Below the pieces are notes generated by a model. It was not told the origin of the DNA, ran no database searches, and saw nothing but the letters and a program-made list of their open reading frames with translations. A DNA stretch of 64,000 bases, from positions 1-64,000 of the forward strand of contig JAYFNT010000013.1 in the NCBI GenBank assembly GCA_034933285.1, written 5' to 3'. Each line of letters opens with the position of its first letter. Positions within the stretch are counted from its first letter, which is position 1. Below, in pieces: positions 52,061-61,830 of the stretch. This DNA is from RPRC01 sp034933285 (lineage in GTDB: Bacteria > Desulfobacterota > Desulfuromonadia > Geobacterales > Geobacteraceae). The position numbers and the translations under genes were made by a program.

Positions 52061-53434
52061 TTACTGCGATTGCTGCCAGTCGATCCCCAATCTGCGCATC
52101 TTTTCAACCAGGGTCGTGCGGTTGAGCCCCAGCATGGCAGCTGCCTTGGCTTTGACCCCCTTGGCCAGGGCAAGGGCGTCACAGATCATTTTCTTTTCAA
52201 TCTCGTTAACGGTTTTGACAAGATCGACACCCTGTTCGCTGACCGTGGTCAGAACCTCGTCCCTGATGTTGCCGGGGATGTCCGTTAGCATGATGCGATC
52301 GTCTTCGGAAAGAGCGACAATTCTTTCAACCATGTTTTCCAGTTGCCTGACGTTGCCCGGCCAGGAATAGGATTCCAGAGTGTGGAGGGCTTCGTTGGAA
52401 ATGGTCATCCTCGGGCGTTTCATTTCGGTGCAGTTTTTCTCTATGAAATGCCTGACAAGCGGAAGAATGTCTTCCTTTCTTTCGCGCAGGGGAGGGAGAA
52501 CAACCGGGATGACATTGAGCCGGTAGAAAAGGTCTTCCCTGAAGTTGCCTTTCTTGACTTCCGCTTCAAGATCGAGATTGGTGGCGGATATGACGCGAAC
52601 ATCCAGCTTGATTGACCGGGTGGAACCGATCCTTTCGATTTCCTGCTCCTGCAACGCCCGAAGAAGCTTTGTCTGAAGGTGCATGGGCATGATGCCGATT
52701 TCGTCGAGGAAAATAGTGCCACCGTTGGCTGCTTCGAATTTCCCGATCTTGTCGCGTATTGCGCCGGTAAACGCGCCCTTCATGTGGCCGAACAGTTCCC
52801 CTTCCAGCAGACTCTCGGGAATCGCGGCGCAATTGACCGGAATGAACGGCTTGTCCTTGCGGTGGCCGTTGAAGTGTATGGCGCGGGCGACAAGCTCCTT
52901 GCCCGTGCCTGATTCGCCCAGCACCAGTATGGTCGAGTCGGTTCCCGCAACCTTTTTCAGCCGGGCGAACAGCTTCTGCATGGGTGGGGACATCCCGATG
53001 ATGTTGGCAAAGTCATATTTGTTGTGCAGCTGTTGCTTCAGGTAGACGTTCTCGGAGCGAAGCTGGCGTTTTTCCAGGGCGTTGGCAATGAGAATGGAGA
53101 GTTCGTCGAAATTGAGCGGTTTGGTGATATAATCGAATGCCCCTTCCTTCATTGCCTTCACGGCGGTTTCCGCGGAAGCATGGCCGGTAATGAGGATTAC
53201 CTCTGTCGATGGTGAAACGTCTTTCGCCTGCTTCAGGATTTCTATTCCGTTGATGTCGGGCAGCAAAAGGTCGGTTATAATGATATCGAACGGTTCGTGG
53301 TCGAGAAATGAAAGCCCGATCTTGCCTGATGCTGCTCCCTTCACGGAATAACCGGACATTTTGAGCAATCGGGAAAGGGTGTCCCTGCTGATGTCGTCAT
53401 CTTCAACCAGAAGTATTTTTGCCCGTTCTTTCAT
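52061..53434 (-). CDS. NtrC-type sigma-54-dependent response regulator
   Basis: This 457-residue regulator has three domains: receiver (residues 1-120; LLVEDDD, phospho-aspartate in DIIITDLLLP, ITGHAS and TKP), AAA+ sigma-54-activating domain (about 138-370; Walker A GESGTGKE, GAFTGA loop, FLDEIG) and a C-terminal Fis-type helix-turn-helix (AAAMLGLNRTTLVEKMRRLG). It activates promoters used by sigma-54 RNA polymerase. No histidine kinase gene lies next to it, so its signal is unknown. GAGG precedes the ATG at 53434. It is divergent from the nfeD-slipin pair, a possible target. Confidence 0.93.
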   Translation of the reverse strand: MKERAKILLVEDDDISRDTLSRLLKMSGYSVKGAASGKIGLSFLDHEPFDIIITDLLLPDINGIEILKQAKDVSPSTEVILITGHASAETAVKAMKEGAFDYITKPLNFDELSILIANALEKRQLRSENVYLKQQLHNKYDFANIIGMSPPMQKLFARLKKVAGTDSTILVLGESGTGKELVARAIHFNGHRKDKPFIPVNCAAIPESLLEGELFGHMKGAFTGAIRDKIGKFEAANGGTIFLDEIGIMPMHLQTKLLRALQEQEIERIGSTRSIKLDVRVISATNLDLEAEVKKGNFREDLFYRLNVIPVVLPPLRERKEDILPLVRHFIEKNCTEMKRPRMTISNEALHTLESYSWPGNVRQLENMVERIVALSEDDRIMLTDIPGNIRDEVLTTVSEQGVDLVKTVNEIEKKMICDALALAKGVKAKAAAMLGLNRTTLVEKMRRLGIDWQQSQ

Positions 53435-53546
53435 GATGGCCTCGCGGAAATGATGCATTGATACATACCATTAATTGAAGCCGCGTTGCAAGAGCGCAGT
53501 TAAAGAAAGGTCATCTGAAGCACTGTCAAAATCGTGGAGGTGTTGC

Positions 53547-54818
53547 ATGAGATGGTTGATTGTTTTGCTGCTGCTGTCTTTCATCGGGCCGTCTTACGGC
53601 GCGGGAACTCCCGCGAGGATCATGCTGGTTGCGATCAACGGGCCGATAAATCCGGCGACATTCGAATATGTTCACAGAAATTTGCTGGTGTCGGCCAGCC
53701 GTCACGATCCGCTCTTTCTCATCCAGATGGATTCGCCGGGAGGACTGGACAGTTCCATGCGCGATATCGTGAAGGATATACTCTCCAGCCCGGTCCCCGT
53801 TGCAGTCTATATCGCACCGTCGGGAGCAAGAGCAGCTTCAGCCGGAGCCATTATTTCAATTGCTGCGGATATCTGCGCCATGGCTCCGGGAACGAACATC
53901 GGTGCTGCTCACCCTGTCTCCCTGGGTCAGCAGCCCGACAAGGTAATGCAGAACAAAATTCTTAATGATTCAGCAGCGTATGTGGCAGGGATAGCAGCTT
54001 ACAGGGGAAGAAACGCGGACATGATCACAAAGATGGTCAGGTCCAGTGAGTCTTTGACTGCGGAAAAGGCATTGGAAACGAAAGTTGTCGATTTCATGGC
54101 CAGTGACAGGAAAGATTTGTTGGGCAAAATCAATGGCCGATCGTTTAGAAAAGGGGAAACGCTGCGGAAAATAGATATATCCGGGGCTTTGGTCGAAATT
54201 CACGAAATGGGTGCGCGAGAGCGGATTCTCAATGTCATAGGTGACCCCAACATAGCATATATCCTGATGATGATCGGTTTCCTCGGATTGTTCTTCGAGC
54301 TTTCCACTCCGGGCGCCATTCTACCGGGCGTTATAGGCGGGATTTCCCTCCTGCTTTCTTTTTTCGCTTTTCAGACCTTGCCGATCAATTACGCTGGTGT
54401 ATTGTTAATTCTGCTTGCCATGATACTCTTCATAGCCGAGATCAAGATCGTTTCCCACGGCATGCTGGCTGTCGGCGGGGTGGTATCACTTTTCTTCGGT
54501 TCACTGCTTCTGGTGGATTCCGGTGAATCAGGGCTCCAGATCAACTGGGGCCTGATCGTTATGACTATATCGGTGATTACCGGCCTCGCCCTCATAGTAA
54601 TCCGCAAGGCAGTGAAAGTGCACAGGAAAACACCCGTTTCCGGCAAGGAAGGCTTGCACGGGGAAAAAGGCGTGGCAGATTCCGAAATACGCGAAAACGG
54701 CAAAGTTTTTGTCAGGGGGGAGTATTGGGACGCCTGGAGTGATGACAGTATAGGCCGCGGAGAGAAAATCGAGGTGGTCGGGCTGGAAGGTATGAGGCTG
54801 AAGGTAAAAAAAGTGTAG
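53547..54818 (+). CDS. NfeD-type membrane-bound serine protease (ClpP class)
   Basis: This 423-residue long-form NfeD protein. A signal peptide (residues 1-20) leads into a ClpP-like protease domain (about 25-215; SPGGLDSSMRDI and the catalytic serine in PSGARAASAGAII near residue 95), then four to five membrane segments (about 235-350) and a C-terminal OB-fold NfeD domain (about 365-423). The archaeal homologue cleaves the C-terminus of its partner stomatin. GGAGG precedes the ATG at 53547. The slipin gene follows after 21 bp and is almost certainly its partner. Confidence 0.92.
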   Translation: MRWLIVLLLLSFIGPSYGAGTPARIMLVAINGPINPATFEYVHRNLLVSASRHDPLFLIQMDSPGGLDSSMRDIVKDILSSPVPVAVYIAPSGARAASAGAIISIAADICAMAPGTNIGAAHPVSLGQQPDKVMQNKILNDSAAYVAGIAAYRGRNADMITKMVRSSESLTAEKALETKVVDFMASDRKDLLGKINGRSFRKGETLRKIDISGALVEIHEMGARERILNVIGDPNIAYILMMIGFLGLFFELSTPGAILPGVIGGISLLLSFFAFQTLPINYAGVLLILLAMILFIAEIKIVSHGMLAVGGVVSLFFGSLLLVDSGESGLQINWGLIVMTISVITGLALIVIRKAVKVHRKTPVSGKEGLHGEKGVADSEIRENGKVFVRGEYWDAWSDDSIGRGEKIEVVGLEGMRLKVKKV

Positions 54819-54839
54819 GTTGGCGAGAGGAGGATTTCA

Positions 54840-55613
54840 ATGGATTCAGTTTATGGTTATTTTACCTATGTGCCGATGATTTTCATCATTATTGTTTTTC
54901 TTATGGTGGCGGCAACCGCGATCAGGATTCTTCCCGAATACGAGCGTGGAGTCCTTTTCCGCCTCGGTCGTTTTGCGGGGACACGGGGACCCGGCCTGTT
55001 TTTCATCATTCCCGGTGTTGATCGTCTGGTCAGGGTTTCGCTGCGTACGGTGGCTTTCGACGTACCCCCGCAGGACGTAATTACCCATGACAACGTCACC
55101 ATCAAGGTATCAGCGGTAATCTACTTTCGAGTGATCGAACCGGAAAAGGCGATCATTGAAGTGGAAAATTTTCTTTATGCCACCAGCCAGCTGTCCCAGA
55201 CCACCTTGAGAAGCGTGCTGGGCCAGGTGGAACTGGACGAGTTGCTGGCCAACCGGGAGAAGATCAACCGTGAACTCCAGGAAATTCTCGATCGGCATAC
55301 CGGGCCATGGGGCGTGAAGGTTTCCAACGTAGAGGTGAAAAACATCGATCTTCCACAGGAGATGATGAGGGCAATTGCCAAACAGGCGGAGGCTGAGCGG
55401 GAGCGCCGTGCAAAGGTGATCCATGCCGAGGGGGAATTGCAGGCTTCGGAAAAGCTGGCTATGGCGGCGAAAGTGCTGGCTGTGGAACCCATGTCATTGC
55501 AACTGAGATTCCTGCAGACACTGACCGAAATCGCGGCTGAGAAGAACTCCACCACCATCTTCCCTGTTCCGATAGACCTGCTGAAGATGTTCCTGGATAA
55601 AAAGACGTCGTGA
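54840..55613 (+). CDS. Slipin (stomatin-like SPFH-domain protein)
   Basis: This 257-residue protein has one N-terminal membrane helix (about residues 9-30) followed by the SPFH/band-7 domain (RVSLRTVAFDVPPQDVITHD, DNVTIKVSAVIYF) and a helical C-terminal region with the EAERERRAKVIHAEGEL stretch that drives ring assembly. Slipins form oligomeric membrane microdomains with NfeD proteins. GAGAGGAGG precedes the ATG. A convergent terminator follows. Confidence 0.94.
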   Translation: MDSVYGYFTYVPMIFIIIVFLMVAATAIRILPEYERGVLFRLGRFAGTRGPGLFFIIPGVDRLVRVSLRTVAFDVPPQDVITHDNVTIKVSAVIYFRVIEPEKAIIEVENFLYATSQLSQTTLRSVLGQVELDELLANREKINRELQEILDRHTGPWGVKVSNVEVKNIDLPQEMMRAIAKQAEAERERRAKVIHAEGELQASEKLAMAAKVLAVEPMSLQLRFLQTLTEIAAEKNSTTIFPVPIDLLKMFLDKKTS

Positions 55614-55674
55614 AGATTGAGAGATGGACTAAGGGGTGGGCTGCGCCTGCAACGGAAATACGGCTAGACGGCAA

Positions 55675-55709
55675 AAAGGGCGACCGCTCTATGGATCGCC
55701 CTTTTTGTC
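55675..55709. terminator. Bidirectional intrinsic terminator between the slipin and isomerase genes
   Basis: AAAAAGGGCGA and TCGCCCTTTTT arms enclose a 12-base loop. The A-run on one side and the T-run on the other let it act in both directions, ending both the slipin transcript and the convergent peptidyl-prolyl isomerase transcript. Confidence 0.82.
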
Positions 55710-55730
55710 GTCAATCGATGAGTGCGTTGA

Positions 55731-56750
55731 TTAGAGTTTCATGACTTCGATTTTTCCTTCTTTTCGGAGTTTCTCGATAAGTGTGCTTATATCCTTCTGG
55801 ATTTTGTTGGATTTCAGATAATCGCTGATCATCTGTTTCGACTCGGCAAATGTTACCGTGCCGGCCGGTTTTTTGTCGACCAGCTTGATGATATGGTAGC
55901 CGAATTTGGTTTCCACTATGCCGCTCACTTCACCGGGCTTCAGATCGAAAGCAGCCTTTTCGAACTCCGGCACCATCTGTCCCTTGGAGAAATAACCCAG
56001 ATCTCCACCCTGCGGAGCACTGGGACAGGTGGATTCTTTTTTGGCTATCTCGGCGAAATCCTCACCAGCCTTGACTCTTTTGAGAAGGGCTTCGGCTTTT
56101 TCCCTTGCTTTCGCCTTGTCGGCGGCAGAGGCCTTTGCGTCTACTCCAATCAGGATATGGCTGGCCTTGACGCTTTCGGGATTCTTGAACTTCTCCGGGT
56201 TCTCATCATAGAATTTCTTGGCCTCGGCTTCGGTAACAGTTGCCTTGGGGACAATATCCTTTTCAACGAGGTTGTTGATATAGAGTTCCTTGCGGGCGAA
56301 TTCCTTCAGATCCTTGTCGGTCAGGCCGTTGTCGTTCATCCATTTTCCCAGGTCTTTCTGGGTGGGAAACTTGGCCTTCCGTTGGGCGACAAGGCTGTCG
56401 ACCTGCTTGTCCGCGTCCTTGATTTCGTACTTTTTCCCTGCCTGATAGAGCAGTTCCGCTGAAATGAGCTGGTTGGTCAAGGCGCTTTCAAGTGATTTTT
56501 TCTGCTCATCGGTAAGAGGTGCGGTCTGGCGGCTTTGGGCAAGCATGATTCGAACGGAGCGGTCCAGTTCTCCCCTGGTAATGACTGTCCCGTTCACTTT
56601 GGCTATCGGAGTGGAGGCGGTGGTCGCTGAGGACTTCGATTGGGCCGGTTTCGACTTCTTTTCCGCGGCGAACAGCATACCGCTTTGCAGCAGCAGCAAT
56701 GCAAGGCATAGCAGGAAAGACCTGATAGAGATTCTTTTGAGGTTCGGCAT
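55731..56750 (-). CDS. Periplasmic parvulin-type peptidyl-prolyl isomerase
   Basis: This 339-residue protein has a signal peptide (residues 1-28, ending MLFAAE), a SurA-like N-terminal chaperone region (about 45-190) and one parvulin domain (about 200-300; VKASHILIGVD, GGDLGYFSKGQMVPEFEKA, GYHIIKLVDKK). It probably helps fold exported or outer-membrane proteins. No lipobox is present, which separates it from lipoprotein PrsA. AAGGAG lies before the ATG at 56750; the longer frame upstream lacks a site. Confidence 0.92.
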   Translation of the reverse strand: MPNLKRISIRSFLLCLALLLLQSGMLFAAEKKSKPAQSKSSATTASTPIAKVNGTVITRGELDRSVRIMLAQSRQTAPLTDEQKKSLESALTNQLISAELLYQAGKKYEIKDADKQVDSLVAQRKAKFPTQKDLGKWMNDNGLTDKDLKEFARKELYINNLVEKDIVPKATVTEAEAKKFYDENPEKFKNPESVKASHILIGVDAKASAADKAKAREKAEALLKRVKAGEDFAEIAKKESTCPSAPQGGDLGYFSKGQMVPEFEKAAFDLKPGEVSGIVETKFGYHIIKLVDKKPAGTVTFAESKQMISDYLKSNKIQKDISTLIEKLRKEGKIEVMKL

Positions 56751-57068
56751 CCGATTTTCTCCTTTACTGATTTTTGATTTTCGCGGAAATTCTATCACGT
56801 GGATCTGGTTAAGCAAAGCGTAATGTTCGACAAGGGGCCGATTTATTTGTCTGTTTCAAGGGCATGGAATTACCCCTCATGTCTTTTGGTGTGTATATGT
56901 TGTTGACATTTCAAGAATATTTTGGTTTCATATATAACTTGCACCTTTGTGCCTGATTCGCTTCATGCTCCCAATGGAGCTTGTGCGAATGCTCTCGGCA
57001 GATGTAATGGCATTTGCGATTTTGTCATGGAATTCAATACTTTTTATTAATTACAGGGAGCTGCAAGA
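56751..57068. other. Divergent intergenic region upstream of pyruvate carboxylase
   Basis: This gap of 318 bases serves promoters for the leftward isomerase gene and the rightward pyc. On the rightward strand TTGACA occurs at 56903-56908 with AT-rich sequence (CATATATAA) about 20 bases later, which is too long a spacer for a good promoter. I see no other element here. Confidence 0.4.
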
Positions 57069-60000
57069 ATGGAAAAGAGAAAATTCAAGAAAGTGATGGC
57101 CGCCAACAGGGGCGAGATTGCAATCCGTATTTTCAGGGCCTGCAGTGAACTGGGCATAGGCACGGTCGCCATCTATTCACAGGAAGACAAGTTGTCCCTT
57201 TACCGTTATAAGGCTGATGAGGCCTACCTCATCGGAAAGGGGAAGAAACCTGTCGATGCCTATCTGGGGATAGACGAAATCATCGACCTGGCGGTAAAAA
57301 AGGGAGTAGATGCCATTCATCCGGGCTACGGCTTCCTTTCGGAGAATCCGGAGTTCGCTGAAAAATGCGAAGCAGCCGGTATCGTCTTTATCGGGCCTAC
57401 TGCCCAGATGCAGCGGAAGGTTGGTGACAAGATAGCTGCGCGGAAAGTGGCTATTGCCGCTTCGGTGCCGGTGATCCCAGGAACGGCCGAACCGGTCACG
57501 GAAGAGTGTGAGGCCCTCAGTTTCGTTGAACAGGCCGGTTATCCGGTAATCATAAAGGCAGCGGCAGGCGGCGGAGGCCGCGGGATGCGCGTGGCACGCA
57601 ACCAGAGGGAATTGCTGGAAGGGTTGGCCAGCGCCCGGAGCGAGGCCAAGGCAGCTTTCGGCAACGATGCGGTATTCCTGGAAAGGTTCATCGAGCATCC
57701 CAAGCACGTGGAAGTGCAGGTGCTCGGCGACAACCATGGAAATCTCGTCCATTTCTTTGAACGGGACTGTTCCATCCAGCGCCGCCACCAGAAGGTCGTC
57801 GAATTCGCGCCCTCGAGCCTGAACCCGGAAAAGAGGGAAGAACTCTGCCAGGCGGCCCTGCGGGTTGCCAACTATGTCAAGTACCGAAATGCCGGCACAG
57901 TGGAGTTCCTGCTCGACCAGGAGGGGAATCATTACTTTATCGAGATGAATCCGCGGATCCAGGTCGAACATACCGTCACCGAGATGATCACCGGCAGGAA
58001 CCTGGTGCAGGCGCAGATACTTGTTGCAGAAGGGTTGCGCCTCTCGGACCCGGAGATCGGGATTCCGGGACAGGAGGCAATCTCCATATGGGGGAATGCC
58101 ATCCAGTGCCGTATCACGACCGAAGACCCGAAAAACAGTTTTGCGCCCGATTTCGGAGTCTTGAAGGCATACCGTTCGCCCGGGGGCTTCGGTGTGCGCC
58201 TCGATGCCGGTAACGCCTTCACCGGCGCCCACATAACGCCCCATTATGACTCCCTCCTGGTAAAAATCAGCACTTGGGGGCTGAACCTGAAGGAAGCCGC
58301 AAGGGTCATGGACCGTTCATTGCAAGAGTTCAGGATCAGGGGGGTGAACACGAACATCGCGTTCCTGGAAAACGTCGTTACCCATCCCATCTTCCTGGCT
58401 GGAAAGTGCGACACTTCGTTTATCGAAAAACACCCTGAACTGATGGCCATGCGCGAGAGAAAAGACCGCGCCACCAAGATCCTCAGCTTCCTTGCAGACG
58501 TCATCGTCAACGGGTCGCAAGGGATCGCGAAACCGCTGAGGTCCATCGAGATGATCGAACCGCGCGTGCCTGCAGTGGATATTACAAAGCCACGCCTGCC
58601 CGGCACTACCGACATTCTGAATGAGAAAGGGCCGGAAGGGCTTTCGCAGTGGGTCCTTGACCAGAAACGCATACTCGTTACCGATACCACCATGCGGGAT
58701 GCTCACCAGTCACTGCTGGCCACTCGCGTAAGAACGTTCGATCTGCTCCGTATTGCCGAACCGACGTCTTTTCTGGGCGAAGGGCTGTTTTCCCTCGAGA
58801 TGTGGGGCGGCGCCACTTTCGACGTTGCCATGCGTTTTCTAAAGGAATGCCCCTGGCAGCGTCTGCACAAGCTGAAAGAAGCCATACCAAACATACTTTT
58901 CCAGATGCTGCTGCGCGGCTCTAACGCTGTCGGTTACACAAACTATCCCGACAACGTTGTAGTGCGTTTCGTTGAAGAAGCTGCTGCCAGCGGTATTGAT
59001 CTGTTCCGTGTATTCGACTCGCTTAACTGGACCAAGGGTATGACTGTTGCCATGGATGCGGTTCTCAAGACCGGAAAAATCTGCGAGGCTTCCATCTGTT
59101 ATACCGGCGACATATCAGATCCCAAGAGGGACAAGTACCCTCTGGACTATTACGTTTCCCTGGCAAAGGAACTGGAAAAGATGGGAGCTCATATCCTTGC
59201 CATCAAGGATATGGCCGGACTGCTCAAGCCCTTTGCAGCATACAGGCTGGTAAAGGCGTTGAAAGATGAAATCGGGATACCGGTCCATCTGCACACCCAT
59301 GACACATCCGGCAACGGAGAGGCCTCACTGCTCATGGCCTGCCAGGCAGGTGTGGACATTGTCGATGCATCCCTGTCGTCCATATCGGGCCTTACAGCTC
59401 AGCCCAACCTCAACGCAGTGATAGCCGCCCTGCGCGGCAGCGAATGGGATCCCCAGCTCAATGAGGCGGGGCTTCAGAAACTGGCCAACTTCTGGGAAAC
59501 CGTTCGGGATTATTATGTTCCATTCGAATCGGGACTGAAGAGCGGGACCGCGGAGGTTTATCATCACGAGATCCCCGGAGGACAGTATTCCAACTACAAG
59601 CCGCAGGTCGCGGCCCTCGGCCTGCTTGACCGCTGGGACGAGTGCAAGGAGATGTATCACAAGGTCAACCTCCTTTTCGGTGATGTTATCAAGGTGACCC
59701 CGTCCTCGAAGGTCGTGGGGGACATGGCGATTTTCCTGGTAAAAAACAACTTGGATGTGGAAGATGTCTATACAAAGGGAGACGACCTCACCTTCCCCGA
59801 ATCAGTGGTGGGCTTCTTCAAGGGCATGATCGGTCAGCCCTATGGCGGATTCCCTGAAGATGTTCAAAAGCTGGTGCTGAAGGGGGAAGAGCCCATAACC
59901 TGCCGCCCCGGCGAGCTCCTGCCCTCGGTTGATATGGAGGAAGTGCGCAAGAGCCTTCAGGAAAAGGTTGGCCACACGATCGACGACAAGGCGCTCCTTT

Positions 60001-60512
60001 CCCAAATTCTGTATCCCAACGTGTACCCGGAATTCGACCGTCACCGCCAGGAATATTCCGATACTTCCGTCATACCGACGCCGATATTCTTCTATGGACT
60101 TGAGCCGGGCCAGGAAACCGCTGTGGAAATCGATCCCGGCAAGACCCTGATAATCAAGTTGAACGCCATCGGCGCAGTGCATCCCGACGGAACCCGCCAG
60201 GTATATTTCGAATTGAACGGTCTTGCGCGATCGGTTTCGGTACGGGATCTGTCCGTAGCGACCGAGGAGAAGGAAAGGGTAAGGGCCGACAAGTACAATC
60301 CACGCCACGTCGGCGCCCCCATGCCGGGCAAGATTCTCAAGGTACATGTCAAGGTCGGCGACGAAGTCAAGGCGGGTGACATATTGGTTGTTACTGAGGC
60401 CATGAAGCTTGAGACCAACATCAAGGCAAAGGCGGACGGAAAGATCGCTGAAGTCAAGTTCGAGGATGGCGAAAAGGTCGAAAAAGAGGATCTTCTCATT
60501 GTCATGGCTTAG
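57069..60512 (+). CDS. pyc: Pyruvate carboxylase
   Basis: This full-length, single-chain pyruvate carboxylase (1147 residues) makes oxaloacetate from pyruvate, bicarbonate and ATP. It contains the biotin carboxylase domain (about 1-450; ATP-grasp AAAGGGGRGMRV), the carboxyltransferase domain (about 530-800; TMRDAHQS), and the C-terminal biotinyl domain (about 1075-1147) with the biotin lysine in VTEAMKLETNI near 1114. GGGAG precedes the ATG. The biotin genes bioB and bioD lie 2 kb downstream on the other strand. Confidence 0.97.
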   Translation: MEKRKFKKVMAANRGEIAIRIFRACSELGIGTVAIYSQEDKLSLYRYKADEAYLIGKGKKPVDAYLGIDEIIDLAVKKGVDAIHPGYGFLSENPEFAEKCEAAGIVFIGPTAQMQRKVGDKIAARKVAIAASVPVIPGTAEPVTEECEALSFVEQAGYPVIIKAAAGGGGRGMRVARNQRELLEGLASARSEAKAAFGNDAVFLERFIEHPKHVEVQVLGDNHGNLVHFFERDCSIQRRHQKVVEFAPSSLNPEKREELCQAALRVANYVKYRNAGTVEFLLDQEGNHYFIEMNPRIQVEHTVTEMITGRNLVQAQILVAEGLRLSDPEIGIPGQEAISIWGNAIQCRITTEDPKNSFAPDFGVLKAYRSPGGFGVRLDAGNAFTGAHITPHYDSLLVKISTWGLNLKEAARVMDRSLQEFRIRGVNTNIAFLENVVTHPIFLAGKCDTSFIEKHPELMAMRERKDRATKILSFLADVIVNGSQGIAKPLRSIEMIEPRVPAVDITKPRLPGTTDILNEKGPEGLSQWVLDQKRILVTDTTMRDAHQSLLATRVRTFDLLRIAEPTSFLGEGLFSLEMWGGATFDVAMRFLKECPWQRLHKLKEAIPNILFQMLLRGSNAVGYTNYPDNVVVRFVEEAAASGIDLFRVFDSLNWTKGMTVAMDAVLKTGKICEASICYTGDISDPKRDKYPLDYYVSLAKELEKMGAHILAIKDMAGLLKPFAAYRLVKALKDEIGIPVHLHTHDTSGNGEASLLMACQAGVDIVDASLSSISGLTAQPNLNAVIAALRGSEWDPQLNEAGLQKLANFWETVRDYYVPFESGLKSGTAEVYHHEIPGGQYSNYKPQVAALGLLDRWDECKEMYHKVNLLFGDVIKVTPSSKVVGDMAIFLVKNNLDVEDVYTKGDDLTFPESVVGFFKGMIGQPYGGFPEDVQKLVLKGEEPITCRPGELLPSVDMEEVRKSLQEKVGHTIDDKALLSQILYPNVYPEFDRHRQEYSDTSVIPTPIFFYGLEPGQETAVEIDPGKTLIIKLNAIGAVHPDGTRQVYFELNGLARSVSVRDLSVATEEKERVRADKYNPRHVGAPMPGKILKVHVKVGDEVKAGDILVVTEAMKLETNIKAKADGKIAEVKFEDGEKVEKEDLLIVMA

Positions 60513-60570
60513 GAGATGGCGGCTCCATCGCTGCAACTCAAACTTGGTGTTGAAAAATCATTTGTGTTAA

Positions 60571-60605
60571 GAAACGGCCGGTCATATTCAATGACCGGCC
60601 GTTTC
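60571..60605. terminator. Long perfect hairpin after pyc
   Basis: A perfect 15-base stem (GAAACGGCCGGTCAT with ATGACCGGCCGTTTC) around a five-base loop lies 58 bp after the pyc stop and is followed by GTTTG. It is the likely end of the pyc transcript. Confidence 0.78.
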
Positions 60606-60763
60606 GTTTGTGCATAAATAGACGGTATTTACAGTCGATTAGCTGTTGCAATATAAAGCAGCACTTGAATTGTTATGTTGTTTCTCCTTTGGAGTAATAA
60701 ACCAATGCGTTGCATGATGGCGGGAAATGAAATGCAATTGCAAGTTTCAAGAGGAGGACGCTC

Positions 60764-61777
60764 ATGGAAGAACGGACCCATTCATGGATCGCCATTCGCG
60801 CGCTGGCGCTGCTGGAGGACCTGGGGATCGAAAAGCAGCTGGTTGCCCTGCTGAAACCACATGTGGGGAAGTCATCGGTAGGATGCTGGATCCCTGACCA
60901 GGTCGATGCGAAGAGGGGCGGGGCGGGAAGCTCCACCGAAAACCATGTCCTCAAGATGGAGCCTTACGGCAGGAAACCTTCGGAGAGGTTCGTCCTCAGG
61001 AAGAAAGACCTTCTGAAGCAGTCCGGACCCTATCGCATGATTACCCGGTTCCTGACCGATGACGTATCGCTTGACGCCGACTGGTGGGGAATGCCTTTCA
61101 AGGGTGATGTCACCAAGGCGGGCCACCACCTGCCGAACCGTATCATGGCGCTTTCCACCATGATGAAGGATCTGCTCCTGATGGGTGACCAGAGGATAGA
61201 CTCCCTGATACCCGGTGATGTCCGCTTTGCCCAGTATATGAAACCCGAGTTGCGCACAAAAGAAGAGGCTGCCGCCATGTTTTTTTTCATGATCAGCCAT
61301 TTTGTGGCTGATGCGGGCATGCCGTGCCATTGCGACGGACGGAAGCTGTCAGCGTATTCTGAAGGACTGCACAAGGAACTGGAAGGGTTCTGGTCGCGGA
61401 AGGTCGGTCTGTCTTTCGAAAGGAAGAAACTGCTCAAGGAAGGCATCGAGCCCGATGTTATTCTTCAGAGTGCGCGTGATATTGACGGAAGCTTCGAATT
61501 GACATGGAGCTCTTCCGCTTTGCCAGATCTGCGCGAAGGGAATGACATATGGCTTGAATTCATTTACCTGTGCCGTGCTTCATTTGCCCTTGCAAGCATC
61601 GTTGCTCCCTATAAGCAATATCCTTATGGGAGTGACAGCAAAGCGCCTTTTGATGATTTGTTCGGTGCAGGAAAGGAAAAGCTGCTGGATGATATGAGCA
61701 GGACCGTGCTCCATGATGCGGTATTGAATACAGCCATTGTCTGGAAACATATATGGGGGAAGGTTTCCAGAAATTAG
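60764..61777 (+). CDS. Phospholipase C / P1-nuclease-like zinc protein
   Basis: This 337-residue protein was not recognised by name but has the histidine layout of the zinc-dependent phospholipase C/S1-P1 nuclease fold: HSWIAIRAL at the N-terminus, ENHVLK near residue 59, AGHHLPNRIM near 121, and HFVADAGMPCHCDGR near 185, equivalent to the HxxxDxxxPxH motif of that fold. Enzymes of this fold use three zinc ions to cut phospholipids or single-stranded nucleic acids. There is no signal peptide, unlike most known members, so it may be cytoplasmic. GAGGAGG precedes the ATG. It lies alone between pyc and bioD. Confidence 0.65.
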   Translation: MEERTHSWIAIRALALLEDLGIEKQLVALLKPHVGKSSVGCWIPDQVDAKRGGAGSSTENHVLKMEPYGRKPSERFVLRKKDLLKQSGPYRMITRFLTDDVSLDADWWGMPFKGDVTKAGHHLPNRIMALSTMMKDLLLMGDQRIDSLIPGDVRFAQYMKPELRTKEEAAAMFFFMISHFVADAGMPCHCDGRKLSAYSEGLHKELEGFWSRKVGLSFERKKLLKEGIEPDVILQSARDIDGSFELTWSSSALPDLREGNDIWLEFIYLCRASFALASIVAPYKQYPYGSDSKAPFDDLFGAGKEKLLDDMSRTVLHDAVLNTAIVWKHIWGKVSRN

Positions 61778-61830
61778 ATGGGTGGCAGTCATTGAAATTG
61801 TTTTAGTCCTGCAGAGTTCGCGTAACGAGA

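Noticed and set aside
56903..56936. TTGACA with CATATATAA as the pyc promoter
   Set aside because: The spacer is 20-22 bases, too long for a standard sigma-70 promoter.
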